Of a DNA stretch of 64,000 bases, positions 1-11,339 are shown one piece after another. The notes under the pieces are model-generated. The model did no database searches. It was not told the DNA's origin and worked only from the letters and a program-made list of their open reading frames with translations. The translations under genes and the position numbers were made by a program. The stretch lies in NCBI RefSeq assembly GCF_004664715.2, contig NC_051086.1, forward strand, positions 73,373,486-73,437,485, written 5' to 3'. The stretch comes from Peromyscus leucopus. Taxonomy: Eukaryota; Chordata; Mammalia; Rodentia; Cricetidae. The first letter of the stretch is position 1; each line of letters opens with the position of its first letter.

Positions 1-682
1 TATCAACAGAGGGCTTCTTTGCTTTCCTTCGATTAGGGATATCTTCCAAATTATAACAGCACACCACCAATATTCCCTTTGGGTCAAAAGACTGTTTTCT
101 TTACTTTCTTATGTTTTATTAATCCAGTCTTCTTCTCCTGTGTCTGATCTCAGAATCTAAAAATAGCCCTTGCTTTGAACTGGTGGCTGCTGGTATCAGG
201 TGACAGGGGTAGGAGGAGACCAGGGCTCCCCCCAGCACCACCGTGCCTCACCAGACACATGACAATGTGGGATCTACTTAGATTTGGGAGAGGCCAGGGC
301 TTTGTGGGAGAGTGTGCCCTTTACTGCATACCTAGTTTCATTAAAAGTGGAAAACCAAATACAGAGCAAAGGGGATGGGTATCACAAGGAAAGCTCTGGT
401 TTCTATGACAACCCAAGGAGTGCACACATCAACACTGAGAAAGGTCTGAACTGGGGCAGTAGTGCTGACAGCTTCACCTAAAGCCAGTCCTTGGTCATTG
501 AATGTTTCTTTATCCTGGTGCCTTTATCAGCCACCCCCACCCCCAGCTCCCTAAAGACTTGGAGTGGACAGGGACCATGTAGCTTTCTTGAGATTATTTA
601 CCAAGATAATTGGGATTCAAGTACTCATCTTATGTACCTCTGACCTTGGGGATTCCACATTCTCAGCTTCTAAACACACATA
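1..682. other. Unique sequence, no feature recognised
   Basis: No repeat family, exon signature or promoter motif that I can name. Open frames here are under 80 codons and overlap one another in different frames, as expected by chance. Confidence 0.5.
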
Positions 683-718
683 CAGAGAGAGGAGATGAGA
701 GAGAGGGAGAGAGGGAGA

Positions 719-795
<77 letters not shown>
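683..795. repeat. (GA)n microsatellite
   Basis: About 113 bases of GA dinucleotides. The left third is impure (GGGAGA and GGAGAT interruptions), then comes a long pure run with one AAAG break near 772. Arg-Glu and Ser-Leu frames read from it are artefacts. Confidence 0.97.
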
Positions 796-2629
796 TCTCT
801 ACTAGAGTTTCTGGCAATGGATATCTATGGAAAGTTGCACCCAAATCCAACGCATAACATCCAAACATGCACATTTTGATCACTTGCTCAGGACACACTC
901 ATTCCTCACAGGGAGACCTCTGCAGAACTCAGTCAGTTTTGTCTTGACTTTACCTTCTAGAACAGGCATATTGAGCAGAACTGCTCAATCCAAGCTACAC
1001 AATAAATCGTGTATAGTGAGTTGTGTCTTTCTTCCTTTTTTTTTTTCTAATTAAAAGAAAATTCAAAAGCTATTTTGACGCCTAGGGTCCACTTCTTGAT
1101 TTGATTTCCTTTCATCCCTATATGTCTTTTGCAACATTCCCCCTGAGAGATTCAAATGTTACTATCATGTTTGTTCAATCAGAAGAAATACCTTAGAAGT
1201 CATCTATTCCCAGGGACTGGCCTGGATCTGAGACCTCTGAAAGTTTAGAAAATCCAGTTCACTGCCAGGAGGCACACATGCAGGCAAGTGACTGCTGTGT
1301 AGGTCCTGGCCTGATGTGAAGGGGACAACTTGGGAGTTGTGAATTGTTGGTCCTGTCTGAAGAAGGCCAAGCAAGTCATCATGGAAGAGAAGATGATGCT
1401 GGAGTCCAAAATTAAACAATGGAGACATGTCATAGGTGGCTAAAAGACAGAGAATTACTGTGAAAAGGATGTAACAAGACAGAAGCCAGAGGGTTCGGTA
1501 GCAGAAAAGATAGTTTGATACCTCTGATATATTAACTAGAGGGTTGTTCTAAAGCAAGAAGAAAATCTGTGTTAGTGAAATATAAGTCAGAAGAAAATGT
1601 ACAAATTAAATCACAGAGAGAGAAAATGATAGTTACCACTCCCTTCAAAAGCACAAAGTACTTATGGTTGTAAGGTCTAACATAAATAAAAATAGAAAGC
1701 CCTGCCCAAAAAAGGAAGAGAGAGAATGAGAGAAAAACCCCACTTGAAAGGTGATGATGGCAGAGATATCTGACATGGATAAAACCATTGGCTTCAGAAG
1801 AAAGTGTTATGAATCTGAAATGGCATACATATAAAATAAACAAGTCTGGGCCTATCATAGTAAGATCACTGAAAACTAAATATAGAAAGAAAGTACACAA
1901 AATCAGCCCATCGGCAAAAATGTTATCACACAAATAAAAGGGGAACTGGTCATGGACTTGGGAGAAAATGAGATAGAGAAAGGCAACAACAACAACAGCA
2001 AAGTCTGAAGACCATAGAGCATGTGTAACAAGTTAAGAGAAAGGACAGGCCTAAAACTGGCCATCACAAGGCCCCACGAAAAGAAAGAATGTGGATCCGG
2101 AGCAGGAAGGGGTGTGACTTCAGACAGAATCAGAGAGTTCAAGATGCAAGAAGTAGGGAAGGCAGATCGGAGAACATTAGCTGTCCATGTTTTACAGAAC
2201 TGGACACACACGCGGAATCTAGACGCATATAGAAGCAGATGGGAGGGGAAGAGCGGGGTAAAGAGGGTTCTTATAGTTTAATTCCACACACTTTCTGGAT
2301 AATACTTTGAATTTATATTAGATCTTGACAAGCTGATGGAAAGGATTACTGCCAAGATAAAGATGATAGATGAGATTAAAATGAATAAATGATGCCATGA
2401 GTAGTCAAGGGAGAGAAAAGGAAGAGCCCAAGAGGCTGAGCAATTCAAACTCGACCATGTTGAGATTGGACAATGCAATTCTTCATCTTCCAAATGAAAG
2501 GTGAATGGGAAAAGAAAAAAAAAAAAAACAGAGCTACTTTAATTCTGTTTGCAAGAGAAATGCCATGAACAGCAAGACAGAGAGGTAAAAAGAAAACTTC
2601 ACTTTTGGGTATTTAAAAAATGGAATTCT

Positions 2630-2633
<4 letters not shown>
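796..2633. other. Unique A-rich sequence without recognised genes
   Basis: The plus strand is purine-rich, with many short GAGA and AAAG stretches and a small CAACAACAACAAC run near 1987. A 133-codon minus-strand frame at 1532-1933 is hydrophobic but matches no family I know and has no splice or promoter context. A poly-A stretch lies at 2510-2529. Parts may be heavily decayed ancient repeat. Confidence 0.4.

Positions 2634-2669
<36 letters not shown>
2634..2669. repeat. (CA)n microsatellite
   Basis: About 35 bases of pure CA dinucleotides followed by an A-rich tail (AAAAGCC, then AAAACAAAAAAC). The A-rich tail suggests that the CA tract may have grown from a retroposon tail, but no head sequence is evident. 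Confidence 0.95.
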
Positions 2670-2672
<3 letters not shown>

Positions 2673-2749
2673 CCAAAAAAACAAAAAACAGAAAACAAAA
2701 AAACCTTACAAAAGTCTTTGCTTATATAATACCAAGGTGAAAACAGTTC

Positions 2750-2860
2750 AGAAGATTGACAGGAAAGTGGAAAAGCATTGGAACATGCACAATGGAATAT
2801 TATTTAACACGAAAAAGTGCAAATCACAGGTACATGGAGCAATGAGAACCAAAAGAAATC
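2750..2860 (+). mobile_element. Probable L1 3'-end remnant
   Basis: The phrase ACAATGGAATATTATTTAAC followed by an A-rich stretch and ACATGGAGCAATGAG resembles the segment of mammalian L1 near the ORF2 stop (usually AATGGAATATTATTCAGCC). It is short and diverged. It may belong to the same decayed L1 as the fragment at 3300-3850. Confidence 0.4.
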
Positions 2861-3044
2861 AAACACAAGCACATAAAGGGGAAAGAAGCCGGGAGCTTCA
2901 GCAGACGTAGACATACTTGGTAGGACTCATGCACAGACATGGATCACTTTTAGTAGACTCAGTGAATGTCCCATCTTTACTCTTATAAATAATATCTGTA
3001 ATAAGCTACACACTACACACTTAGCAGAGATATAATAAAAGTGT

Positions 3045-3102
3045 GGCTACATAGTGAGCTGGAGGCCAGTCTGGGATACAGGAGACCCTATTTCAAAAAT
3101 TA
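3045..3102 (+). mobile_element. B1-related SINE, 3' half only
   Basis: TGGCTACATAGTGAGCTGGAGG, CCAGTCTGGGATACAGGAGA and CCCTATTTCAAAAA follow the right half of a 7SL-derived B1 or proto-B1. The 5' half with the Pol III boxes is absent. Confidence 0.6.
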
Positions 3103-3299
3103 AAACTAATTATGAGCTCCTAATCATGCAAATATTTGAATAAGAAACAAATAAACAAAAGAAACAATGAAAAAAGTGAGACAATATCAGAGTCCGGAAT
3201 TTATGAAGAATGTTACCGGTCAGTAAGGAAGGACAGTATGACATAAGTAGGCCCTTCTCAAAACAGGCTGTTCAAAAGGTAGGGCCAATGCTGAGATGT

Positions 3300-3850
3300 G
3301 GTTGCCTTCCCAAGAGAACAAATGTAAACTCAAATCACAGACATGCTGCTTCACATGGCTGTGGACATGGAAATCAAACCCGTGATGGAAACATGAAATT
3401 TTGGCAGAAATATCAAATGTTAGCCAGGATGTGGTGCAGGGGCTTCTCATTGTCTAAAGGGACCTGGAACTTGCAAAAGCTCCTTTGGAAAACACTGGCA
3501 TTGTCCTCTAAGTTAATTGGGTACATGTGACCCACGATTTCACCTCTATTATAACTCCATAGCACTGTGTGAGTGTGGGTACCAGTGATAGGTAAGTGAC
3601 ACATTCATAGTGGTCTTTTTTCATTATATAATAACCCTAAATGTCTACCAAGTGGCACATACATCAGAAGGAATCATATCATACAGGCAGAACAATTAAT
3701 AAACTATTAACCACACAAATAATAGGGATGAATTTATTAAAAATAAAAATTTGAGGTGGGATAATCTAGGCCCAAAGAGTAGGTGCTATATACTTCTGTT
3801 TATTTAGCTATTAAAAAAATGAACATCTGGAGTCAGACAAAAAAAATTCA
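3300..3850 (+). mobile_element. Ancient L1 (L1M-type) ORF2/3'-end fragment
   Basis: Recognisable L1 phrases occur in order: GAAATCAAACC with GATGG (3370s), TTAGCCAGGATGTGG (3420s), GGAAAACACTGGCATT (3485s), a GTACATGTGACCCACG block (3523), and ACCCTAAATGTCTACCAAG (3634). The same order is found near the 3' end of L1 ORF2. The reading frame is destroyed by indels, so this is a fossil. Confidence 0.6.
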
Positions 3851-4299
3851 TGCTTAGGAAAGAACATAGTGATTGAAAAGGCATGAGGAGAGCTATTAAA
3901 ATTCTTGTAAAGTTCTATTTTTGACAAAGATGGTTGTTTTTCATGCTTTGCTCATGAAGAGAGTGACTGACATAAATAGTTGTGATTTGTATGCTTCTCT
4001 GAATGTATATTATACTCGAGAATACCTTTAAAGTGTATTATTCAGTTGTGTATTCCCACCTACCTGAGTCCCAGTTTGCAAGTACAGATTTTGCAGCTAT
4101 GACAATAAAGGAACAGGGAAACCTTGCAAAAAGATCCGTGACTCTCTGTGAATGTCTTCACTGTGAACTTTTAGAACTGACTTTGCTTTCACAGCTACAG
4201 GGGGGAAAGAAGCATACTGGTGTGATATGTTCAGTGGTTGTACAGGACTCCATAATGTTTCAGAATGATAAAGTTGTAGGTATGGGCTTACTCAGGCAA
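3851..4299. other. Unique sequence between L1 fragments
   Basis: A long open frame begins at 4003, but it stays open only because it runs into the TATC tract downstream. Nothing else is recognised. Confidence 0.45.
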
Positions 4300-4435
4300 A
4301 TGCATTCTTTTTTAAAATTTATATTTTATAATTTCCAACATGAGTACTATATTTACATCATTTCCAAGCCTCCCTCTTCACTTTCAACTCCTTCTATGTC
4401 TCCCACCATCCCCCTCCAAATTCACAATCTCTATC

Positions 4436-4436
<1 letters not shown>

Positions 4437-4497
<61 letters not shown>

Positions 4498-4526
4498 ATT
4501 TATCTATCCATCCATCTGTCTGCCTG

Positions 4527-4578
<52 letters not shown>

Positions 4579-4590
4579 CCTATCTATCAG
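4437..4590. repeat. (TATC)n tetranucleotide repeat
   Basis: A first block of about 15 units (4437-4496) is followed by a mixed segment with TCCA, TCTG and CCTG variants, then a second block of about 18 units (4527-4590). The imperfect centre indicates an old locus with ongoing expansion. The tract lies inside antisense L1 3'-UTR. Confidence 0.97.
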
Positions 4591-4726
4591 CTATCATTTG
4601 TCTGTCTGTCTCTCATCTCTCCATCCTACTCAGTGAGTGGTTGTAGTATTACTCATATGTGTATGTATTTAGGGCTGACCACTTGGCATTGGGTAGCCTA
4701 TTAGGGAGCTCATCCTCTCTCAGGGA

Positions 4727-4728
<2 letters not shown>

Positions 4729-4795
<67 letters not shown>
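4729..4795. repeat. (CT)n microsatellite inside L1 3'-UTR
   Basis: About 66 bases of pure CT. It sits exactly where the rodent L1 3'-UTR antisense carries a short CTCTCCCGCTC-like segment, so it probably arose by expansion of that segment. Confidence 0.95.
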
Positions 4796-4799
<4 letters not shown>

Positions 4800-5524
4800 G
4801 TTCTTGATTGCCTGTAGGTCCTCATTTAGGGGTGGGGGCTTGGGAAATTTTCCTTGCTTGTGTTGACATGTCATCTGGTGTTGTTGCTAAGCAGGTCTTA
4901 TGTAGGTGACCATAATGTTGAGATTTTTGTGGGTAGAGCTTCCTTGTATATCTAGAAGATCAATTCTTTGGTTTCTCTGTAGCTTCTATAGTCTTCATGA
5001 GCTTTTGTCCATTGAATTATGGAAGGAAAATGAACTGCAAATGTAGTCCAACTCACTCAACTTAATCCAAAACCAAGAGAAGTCTTTTTAGATAAACTTC
5101 TGAGATTATCAGGTAATATTTGTAGTCTTTTTTTTTTTTAATCTCTCTTCCTTCTTTTGGATTGTATCCTTGATGTCATCTGGATGTCTCAGGGATGGTG
5201 TATGGCTAATGGTGGAGGATGACAGAGGTCCCCAGACACTAGTATCTAATACCCCCTGGACACTGCCTGTGCTGGTCGGCTCCCTAAAAGTATGTATCAC
5301 TAGCCTTCCTATGTGTCCTGATTTTATCTGCTGTAGAGTCCACCTCTGCTGTGCTCCTGGCCTAGTGTCTCTTGCTTTGACCTGCAGGCATGCCTTGCAT
5401 CAGCTCATCATTAATGTCTCTGGTACTGCAGAAGCCTCTGAAATCTTACCCTGCTACCTACATCGGGCCTGCCACTTAGGTTTTCTGCTTTATTACTTCC
5501 TTAGTGTGTGTATGTGTTGGTGAG

Positions 5525-5795
5525 CGTGCACATGTGTGTAGTGCATAAGGAAGTAGAGTAAAACTTTGCATGTTGTCTCCAGCAACACCATCCATCATCT
5601 TTGATACAATGTCTCTCATTATCCTGAAGCTCATCAGCCAGAGTAGCTGGCAAAAGGACCACTCTGTCCCTCATCGAGCTGGGATTACAAGACTATGTCT
5701 CAGTGCCTGACTCTTTATGTGGGTTCTGTAGATCAAGTTCAAGTCCTTATTCTTGCAAGGCAAGCACTCTACTGACTGAGCCATCTCCCTGGCCA
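5525..5795 (-). mobile_element. Long tRNA-headed rodent SINE, antisense (B3/B4-class, subfamily uncertain)
   Basis: It ends on the plus strand with GACTGAGCCATCTCCCTGGCC, the reverse complement of the tRNA-like head (GGCTGGAGAGATGGCTCAG) of B2/B3-type SINEs. CTTATTCTTGCAAGGCAAGC precedes it, with a GAGCTGGGATTACAAG middle (5676). The left edge near the GTGTGTATGTG stretch is approximate. Confidence 0.65.
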
Positions 5796-5934
5796 CTCTG
5801 CCTCACATCTTAACAGAGTAGAATTTGCGACAGTCTCCACAGCTCTCCACTCAGCTGCCATGTGTGTCCCATTCTTTGAAGGTATGCAAAAAATGGATGA
5901 AAATTTGCCAATGCAATATAGTACTTTTCCTCTT

Positions 5935-6102
5935 CATCTGTGTTTGTCAAACATTAGTGTTCAGCATCATGACCTAGAACACTCACGAAAACAAAGTACT
6001 GATTCCTACTTCAAGTTTCTGATCCACTGGGTCTGGGATGGGGCTCAAAGGGCTGACTTTTACCAAGTGCCTGAGTGATGCTTACCTGTTGACCACACGT
6101 GG
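5935..6102 (+). mobile_element. MER5A-type hAT-Charlie MITE
   Basis: GTTTCTGATCCACTGGGTCTGGGATGGGGC at 6016-6045 and CCTGAGTGATGCTTACC at 6069 follow the MER5A consensus. The upstream TTTGTCAAACATTAGTGTTCAGC block corresponds to its left end. This is an ancient non-autonomous DNA transposon without coding capacity. Confidence 0.75.
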
Positions 6103-6344
6103 ACAAGTCCTCCTCCTGTCAAACAACCGCATCACCTCTGACCCAGTCCCTCCTAGGTCTGTGTGTGGTAGTCTATGAAGTGATTTCCTTCCAAACTCTC
6201 AGATGTTAAGTAGAGACTATGTCCTCTCTATTGCCAACTCTCTCCCAACCTTTTCCTTTTTTCATACAATCTCTTGGGGGCTGGATGAGCTGGGCTTCTG
6301 CTCAGGTTGATGGTTTTGATTGTCTTACACATTTTTTCCTTTCT

Positions 6345-6426
6345 TTTTTGTGGTTCTGGGACTGGAGTCCAGAGCCTTCCATATAGTAGTTAAACACTTG
6401 ACCACTGAGCTACATCCTCAGCCCTA
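6345..6426 (-). mobile_element. ID-like/B4-head SINE, antisense
   Basis: TGGGACTGGAGTCCAGAGCC, then TTGACCACTGAGCTACATCC and TCAGCCC, is the reverse complement of the ID-type tRNA-Ala-derived head (GGGGATTTAGCTCAGTGGT). It is diverged. Confidence 0.6.
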
Positions 6427-7522
6427 AATTTTCTTATCCATCCAGGGCTCCAGCAAATTACTGCCAAGCTGGAAAAGACTAGATTTGAAATTGCTTTCGT
6501 TTCTCTTAAAAGTCTTGCGATTTCCCTCTACTTTGGTCTTTAGATAAAACATTAGCAATAAATGTTATTCAAGGGTGAGGGACTTGTTTGCTCTTGAAGA
6601 AAAATTTGGAATCCAACACAGTCCCAGTGGGGCTGTGTAAGCTAAGGATGATTAACAGAAGTAGCAGATCAAGGTGTGATGTCAACATCTCTCCCCCATA
6701 CCTCTGGACCAGGATGTGAGGCTCTGTCACTGAGAGATATGGATTCATATTCCTCCTGCACAGATCCAGGAGCCAGCATCTCCCTACTCCACACATTGCA
6801 GTTACTGGTCCCTTTCCCCTTTATGTCACAGGGTGACCATGTAGTGAACCCAGACACAATGGTACAGGAGAGACTACTCATTAACCTCTACACAGATGCA
6901 AACTGGGAGATGCTGGGGATGGACGTGTTTACACTCTGTGCCAGCTTTAATCCTTTGACTCAGATAAGTACTAGAACATAAAAATCACAGTGCTCCTGGC
7001 TTTTCAGCTAAAGCCCACATCAGTTCCTCCGGTTTGACCTCCTGCTGTCTTCCATTCAGCTCCCTCTTGAGTCACATCCATCTCACATCATTTCCTCCTT
7101 TCAGTGGAGAGAACAAGTTAATAATAGTGTTTTGGTTTTAGGCATAGCAACTAGCTCATACTTTGTGTTCGCAGGAAGGGGAAATAACACAGCCCCCTTA
7201 GTCTTTTGGTTTAACAGTGTGTGTGATTACTCCCATAAGATAAGACACTGAATCCAGAGTGATGGCTAGGGTTCCTATACAGAAACTGTTTTAAGCATGA
7301 GCAGCATCACTGCCTGAGCTGATGCTGCCCAAGTTGAGGTATGAGGACAGATAAACACATCCTACCATTTGTTCCTGGATCCACCTTTCAACTGGAACTA
7401 CTGTCCATCTACTGTATTATTGAAGCTGTTGCAAGCTTTGATTGCAACATTTAGATATTTAGGGAAGATGTTCTGGGTTGTATAATTTCTCTCTTGCCCT
7501 CTCCCCAACATTCCCTCCCACC
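6427..7522. other. Unique sequence
   Basis: No recognised repeat or gene. Overlapping short frames around 6570-6980 on both strands show no family resemblance or splice context. Confidence 0.45.
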
Positions 7523-7592
7523 TTGTGTGTGTGGGTGTGTGTGTGTGCGCGCGCGCGCGCGCGCGCGCGCGCGCGCGTGCGCGTGCGTGGGT
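7523..7592. repeat. (TG)n/(CG)n alternating purine-pyrimidine tract
   Basis: (TG)n from 7523 passes directly into an uninterrupted (GC)n run at 7547-7577 (31 bases, about 15 CpG steps), then GTGCGCGTGCGTGG. The whole tract alternates purine and pyrimidine, the sequence type best able to adopt Z-DNA. Pure CG dinucleotide runs are unusual in methylated mammalian genomes. Confidence 0.97.
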
Positions 7593-7835
7593 GCACATGT
7601 GGAGGTCAGAGGCTGACAGGAAGTGTCTTTCTTGCTCTAATATTGCTCTCCACCTTATCTTTTCAAGTGCCCAGAGCTCACCAATTTGCTTGCTTTGCTG
7701 AGCAGTAAGTCCCAGGGATCCTCCTTTCTCCTTCCCCTAACACTAAGGTTCCAGATGCATGCTGCCATGCTCATTTTTACATGGGTCCTAGGGATCTGAA
7801 CTCAGGTCCTCATGCTCGCTGTCTTCCTAGACTTG
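7593..7835 (-). mobile_element. Long tRNA-headed rodent SINE, antisense, beside the TG/CG tract
   Basis: GTGGAGGTCAGAGGCTGACA (7600), CAGGGATCCTCCTTTCTCC (7713) and GGATCTGAACTCAGGTCCTCA (7791) are the usual antisense landmarks of this SINE class. The final tRNA-head sequence is largely missing. In this family the tail is CA/TG-rich, which explains the adjacent tract. Confidence 0.65.
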
Positions 7836-8840
7836 TATTTTCACCATTTCACATCTACCTCTTCTGCTTATCTCTTCTGTTTATCTTGTAGGCATCTGTA
7901 TTTGGTCCCTCTCTTATTTCTGCACATACACTGAACTTAATGGTAGATAGGCTTATGAGTAATTTTGGTCTTGCTTTTCTTTTTCTAGTCGTATATCCTT
8001 TCCAACTCTGGAGCTTGGGACCCAGCCACAGCATCTTCCTGCTTTATTATTGCAGCTATAGGTCTGAGCACTGCTCCAGGAGTCCGTTCAATCTTGTGTC
8101 AAAATGAATAGGCCCAGGCCGTAAGATAAGTGTGTCCTAGTATTCAGCTTAGGCCAGAATTTCAATAAAGAGAATTTTGTTCTCTTATTTGACCACACTT
8201 ACATCATCTCCATGTTCAGCTCCCCACACAATTTCTCTAGAACAACCCAGAAACCATGCAGAACTTTTCCTAACCTGAGTCCTCAAATGAAATGGAGGAA
8301 TTCTATTGTTTCAAAATCTTAACAGAAATTCAATATTTATCCTAAGTAAGTCTTCCCAGGCAAAAAAGAACTCAAATTTATTTGCTATGGATACAGGGCA
8401 ATGCCAGTTACCACTGATAAGTAGTTTTAGAGATAATATATAAAGTAGAAAAAATATGGAACACAGTTAGCAGATATTGTTTTGAGATCTCAAAATGAGG
8501 TCACAACAACTCTGGATGATTAGAGAAAATCTTTTGTAATGAAAAGGTAGCATCCACTAGTTGAGGGTCAAGAGCACTCAGTGAACAGGCCTTTACTAGG
8601 GACAGAGAATATGGACTCTATCTTCCTAGTATTGACTGCCAGAAGAGGGCAGGGACTCGGCAGAAGCCATGTTGCTGTCACCAAGAGTTCCAGGCATGCG
8701 GGAGCACCTCCATTCATCCAGAATGAGAAGTGACCTTCAGAGACTAGCAAAGGGCTGACCTTGGAAGCAGGTCCTTGAAATGGTCATAGTCCCAGGATTG
8801 CCATATCAGTGCTTTTCCTTCTGTAGCTTTTATTTTTTTT
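7836..8840. other. Unique sequence
   Basis: Mixed-composition DNA without recognised genes or repeats. An ATA-rich patch (8430-8460) and a short GC-richer patch (8630-8720) show no further organisation. Confidence 0.45.
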
Positions 8841-8871
8841 TGTGTGTGTGTGTATGTGTGTGTGTGTGTGT
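8841..8871. repeat. (TG)n microsatellite
   Basis: About 30 bases of TG with one TA break, preceded by a T8 run. Confidence 0.93.
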
Positions 8872-8924
8872 CCATGCCACAGTACTCATGCCACAGCTTG
8901 CTAGCTGCAAACCTAATCCAGACA

Positions 8925-9095
8925 CTTGAGTTCCAGTTTTAGTGAGAAACCCTGCCTTAAAGGAACAAGACAGGAAGTGATAGAGAAGGACACCTGATGT
9001 CTTCTCCAGTTTCCACACATACACTGACACACACTCCTGAACATGCATATCATACATGTATAAATATACACTCATGTATGTATATATATAAAACA
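8925..9095 (+). mobile_element. 3' part of a long tRNA-headed rodent SINE
   Basis: GAGTTCCAGTTTTAGTGAGA, AACCCTGCCTTAAAGGAACA and a CACCTGATGTC block are followed by an ACACATACACTGACACACAC tail. This is the right half of the B3/B4-class composite SINE in plus orientation. Its tRNA-like head was not found. Confidence 0.5.
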
Positions 9096-9117
9096 TTTAA
9101 GAAACAAATACAGTTTT

Positions 9118-9290
9118 TAAATTTTTAGAAGTTAAATATCAGCCATAAAATGAGAATGAAAATACAATTTCTAGGTACAGCCAAAGCAGTGCTTAGAGGG
9201 AAATGGATAGCTCTGAAGACATTAGAAAAGAAAACAGCAGCAAGGAGGTTTTTCTAAATTATCAATAATGAAATCATATTTGTAGAAGGG
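9118..9290 (+). mobile_element. L1 ORF2 fragment
   Basis: Translation around 9172-9230 reads LGTAKAVLRGKWIALKTLEK, which matches the well-conserved ORF2 stretch (TAKAVLRGKFIALN in typical L1 copies). The sequence AAATTATCAATAATGAAATC follows as in L1. It is a short coding relic, cut by the B1 inserted just downstream. Confidence 0.65.
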
Positions 9291-9331
9291 TTAGAATATA
9301 TGTGTAATTTTCTCTCCAAAAGTTAATATTG

Positions 9332-9480
9332 TGAGCCTGGCAGTGGTGGCACAAGCCTTTAATCCCAGTACTTGGGAGGCAGAGCCAGACAGATCTCTGT
9401 GAGTTTGAGGCCAGCCTAGTCTACAGAGCAAGATCCAGGACAGGCACCAAAACTACACAGAGAAACCCTATCTCGAAAAA
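9332..9480 (+). mobile_element. B1 SINE with target-site duplication
   Basis: Full-length B1: GGTGGCACAAGCCTTTAATC (B-box side), CTTGGGAGGCAGAGCCAGAC, then a CCAGGACAGGCACC cricetid-style right end and a poly-A tail. It is flanked by AAAAGTTAATATTG (9318-9331) and AAAAGTAATATTG (9481-9493), a near-perfect duplication of the L1-machinery type. It inserted into older L1-like sequence. Confidence 0.93.
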
Positions 9481-9493
9481 AAAAGTAATATTG

Positions 9494-11339
9494 CAAAGGT
9501 ATTCTCTTACAAAAACATAATTAAAGTATTCAGTGAAAATGTAGACTATATTGCCACAGAGATATAAAATAGTTAAGAACTATCAATATTACTTCATGGT
9601 AACATATGTGTTATTATCAGCATATCGATGTATATAACATGCCACAATTTTGGAGTAAATATTGAACTGCCTGCACCTTTGACATTCACTGTACTGTGTT
9701 AGTTTTCTTTCAAACATGCTCTTCTCCTCTCCCAGTTGAACTTGGGTTTGGTCACTGCTTGAACTTGACTAACACAGGTTTCTATGTAGAAAGTGTACAT
9801 GTTTACATCTGATACTAATGGTGGTAGCACCAGTAGATAAGACTGTCAGGCTGTATTCCTCAAAAAAGTGGGCCTTGCCAAATGAACACCTTGGTGGATG
9901 ACTCTCGGGACTATTGTCTCAGATTTTCTTGGCTCACCATAAAAGATCTGAGCTCATTAGACTGACTTATAAAATTGATTTACGAGATGAAATTATTATC
10001 AAAAGGAGATGCATCTGTTCAAACATTTTCTCTCTGCAGAAGACTGAGTGGGAAGGCAGTATATTTTCAGTGAGAGATTGCTGACAGAAGGTTAAATGTA
10101 CTTTCAAATGCAGGAAGGAAGTGTTCTTTCCCTGAAGGCAAGCTTGTCTGTAGACTCACATTGTGATCAGAAAATGTACTTGATGAGCAGGGAACTAAAG
10201 CAGAAAGCTCCACAAACTGCATAGTTAATCATACCTGACCAAAATCCTGTTCCAAATGTTCTTGTCACTGAAGACCATTTGGATACAAAGCCTTGTGCAT
10301 ATTTCCATAAAATAAGGGTGGCTCTGTTGGTGACCCTAGGGTTGTTTCTAGGATACTCTTTCACCAGTAATATCCAAGGTGACTTTGCTTTGGGTTCTTG
10401 TGGCTGTCCCTTTTTCACTATAGATAATGCCATGATGATAGAACATTGCTAGTCTAGTTATTCCTATTACTTAGCTCAGCAGTGAATTGTTGGAACATTT
10501 CTTGGATGGTGTAGAATGGTGGCTATCTGAATTTTAATGGTATGAAATAGAATGAAGCTACACTTATTCTGAATATTTGGAAAGTATGTTTTCATCAATA
10601 TCCTTTAGCTTTGTCATTTGCTAAATAATGTTTAGTGAAGACCTCTTGTATATCAGATGTAACTTATGGAAACCTTACTAATTAATAAAAGAAACCTATT
10701 TATCTCTATTTAGTCCCAGAGGTGATAGATGGACTATGTAGAAAACTGTCCAGTTGACTTGGGGAAGTAAGATCAAGGACTTTGAAATGTGGCCATCAAG
10801 TGGCTGAAGTTCATTATTGCACATAAAGATGTAAATGAGCTTGTAAAAATTCCAAGTCAACCTTCTAGAATTTGGGAGACTATGGTTTGAGGATTAAGAA
10901 CCTCAATTGGCGAGATGATTGTTTTGCCAAAGTGACATTGGTGAGTAAACCATCTACTTTTTTCCACATAGGTCAGTCTTAACCAGTGGTTCATGAGGAA
11001 GAGTGAGTTTTCATTCTGAATGGCCATCAGGGAACTAAGTTGACCTGCCCCAGTTGCTACTTCCCTTTCCACCACCAGCCTCCAATGCCCATCAGTTATA
11101 GGTGCTGTAGGTTCAGGTTCATGAAAAGCCTGGTATCTATCTGTCTTTATTAACCTCCACAGCAACACCATCTCTTCCCATGACCACTGCATTGGCTTCT
11201 GCCTGGGGTCCCCATTTGTGGTTAATACAGTTCTTTCTTCATCTTACCATTAGCATGAGTATACAGAAACACATAAGTGGTTCCCTTAAAATAGATGATG
11301 CTACAAGCTGTGAGACTTCCATGGTCTTTTATGGATTAG
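9494..11339. other. Unique sequence, partly AT-rich
   Basis: The first 150 bases are AT-rich and may continue the L1 remnant. A minus-strand frame of 111 codons (10857-11192) has no recognised domain and no supporting splice or promoter signals. I assign no function. Confidence 0.4.

Larger units (their letters stand above)
4300..5010 (-). mobile_element. Rodent L1 3'-UTR, antisense, with two microsatellites inside
   Basis: Read on the plus strand, the antisense 3'-UTR of rodent Lx-type L1 is clear: CAACTCCTTCTATGTCTCCC (4385), AGGGCTGACCACTTGGCATT (4671), TTGACATGTCATCTGGTGTT (4863), GCAGGTCTTATGTAGGTGACC (4891), and a GTAGAGCTTCC block (4933). The element is interrupted or expanded by (TATC)n and (CT)n tracts. 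No ORF2 coding sequence remains. Confidence 0.8.

Noticed and set aside
1532..1933. 133-codon hydrophobic minus-strand frame resembling a membrane protein
   Set aside because: Its hydrophobicity follows from the A-rich plus strand (TTT and TCT codons on the minus strand). No family resemblance.
4003..4704. 233-codon open frame on the plus strand
   Set aside because: About a third of it is a Tyr-Leu-Ser-Ile repeat from the TATC tract and the rest covers antisense L1 3'-UTR. Not a gene.
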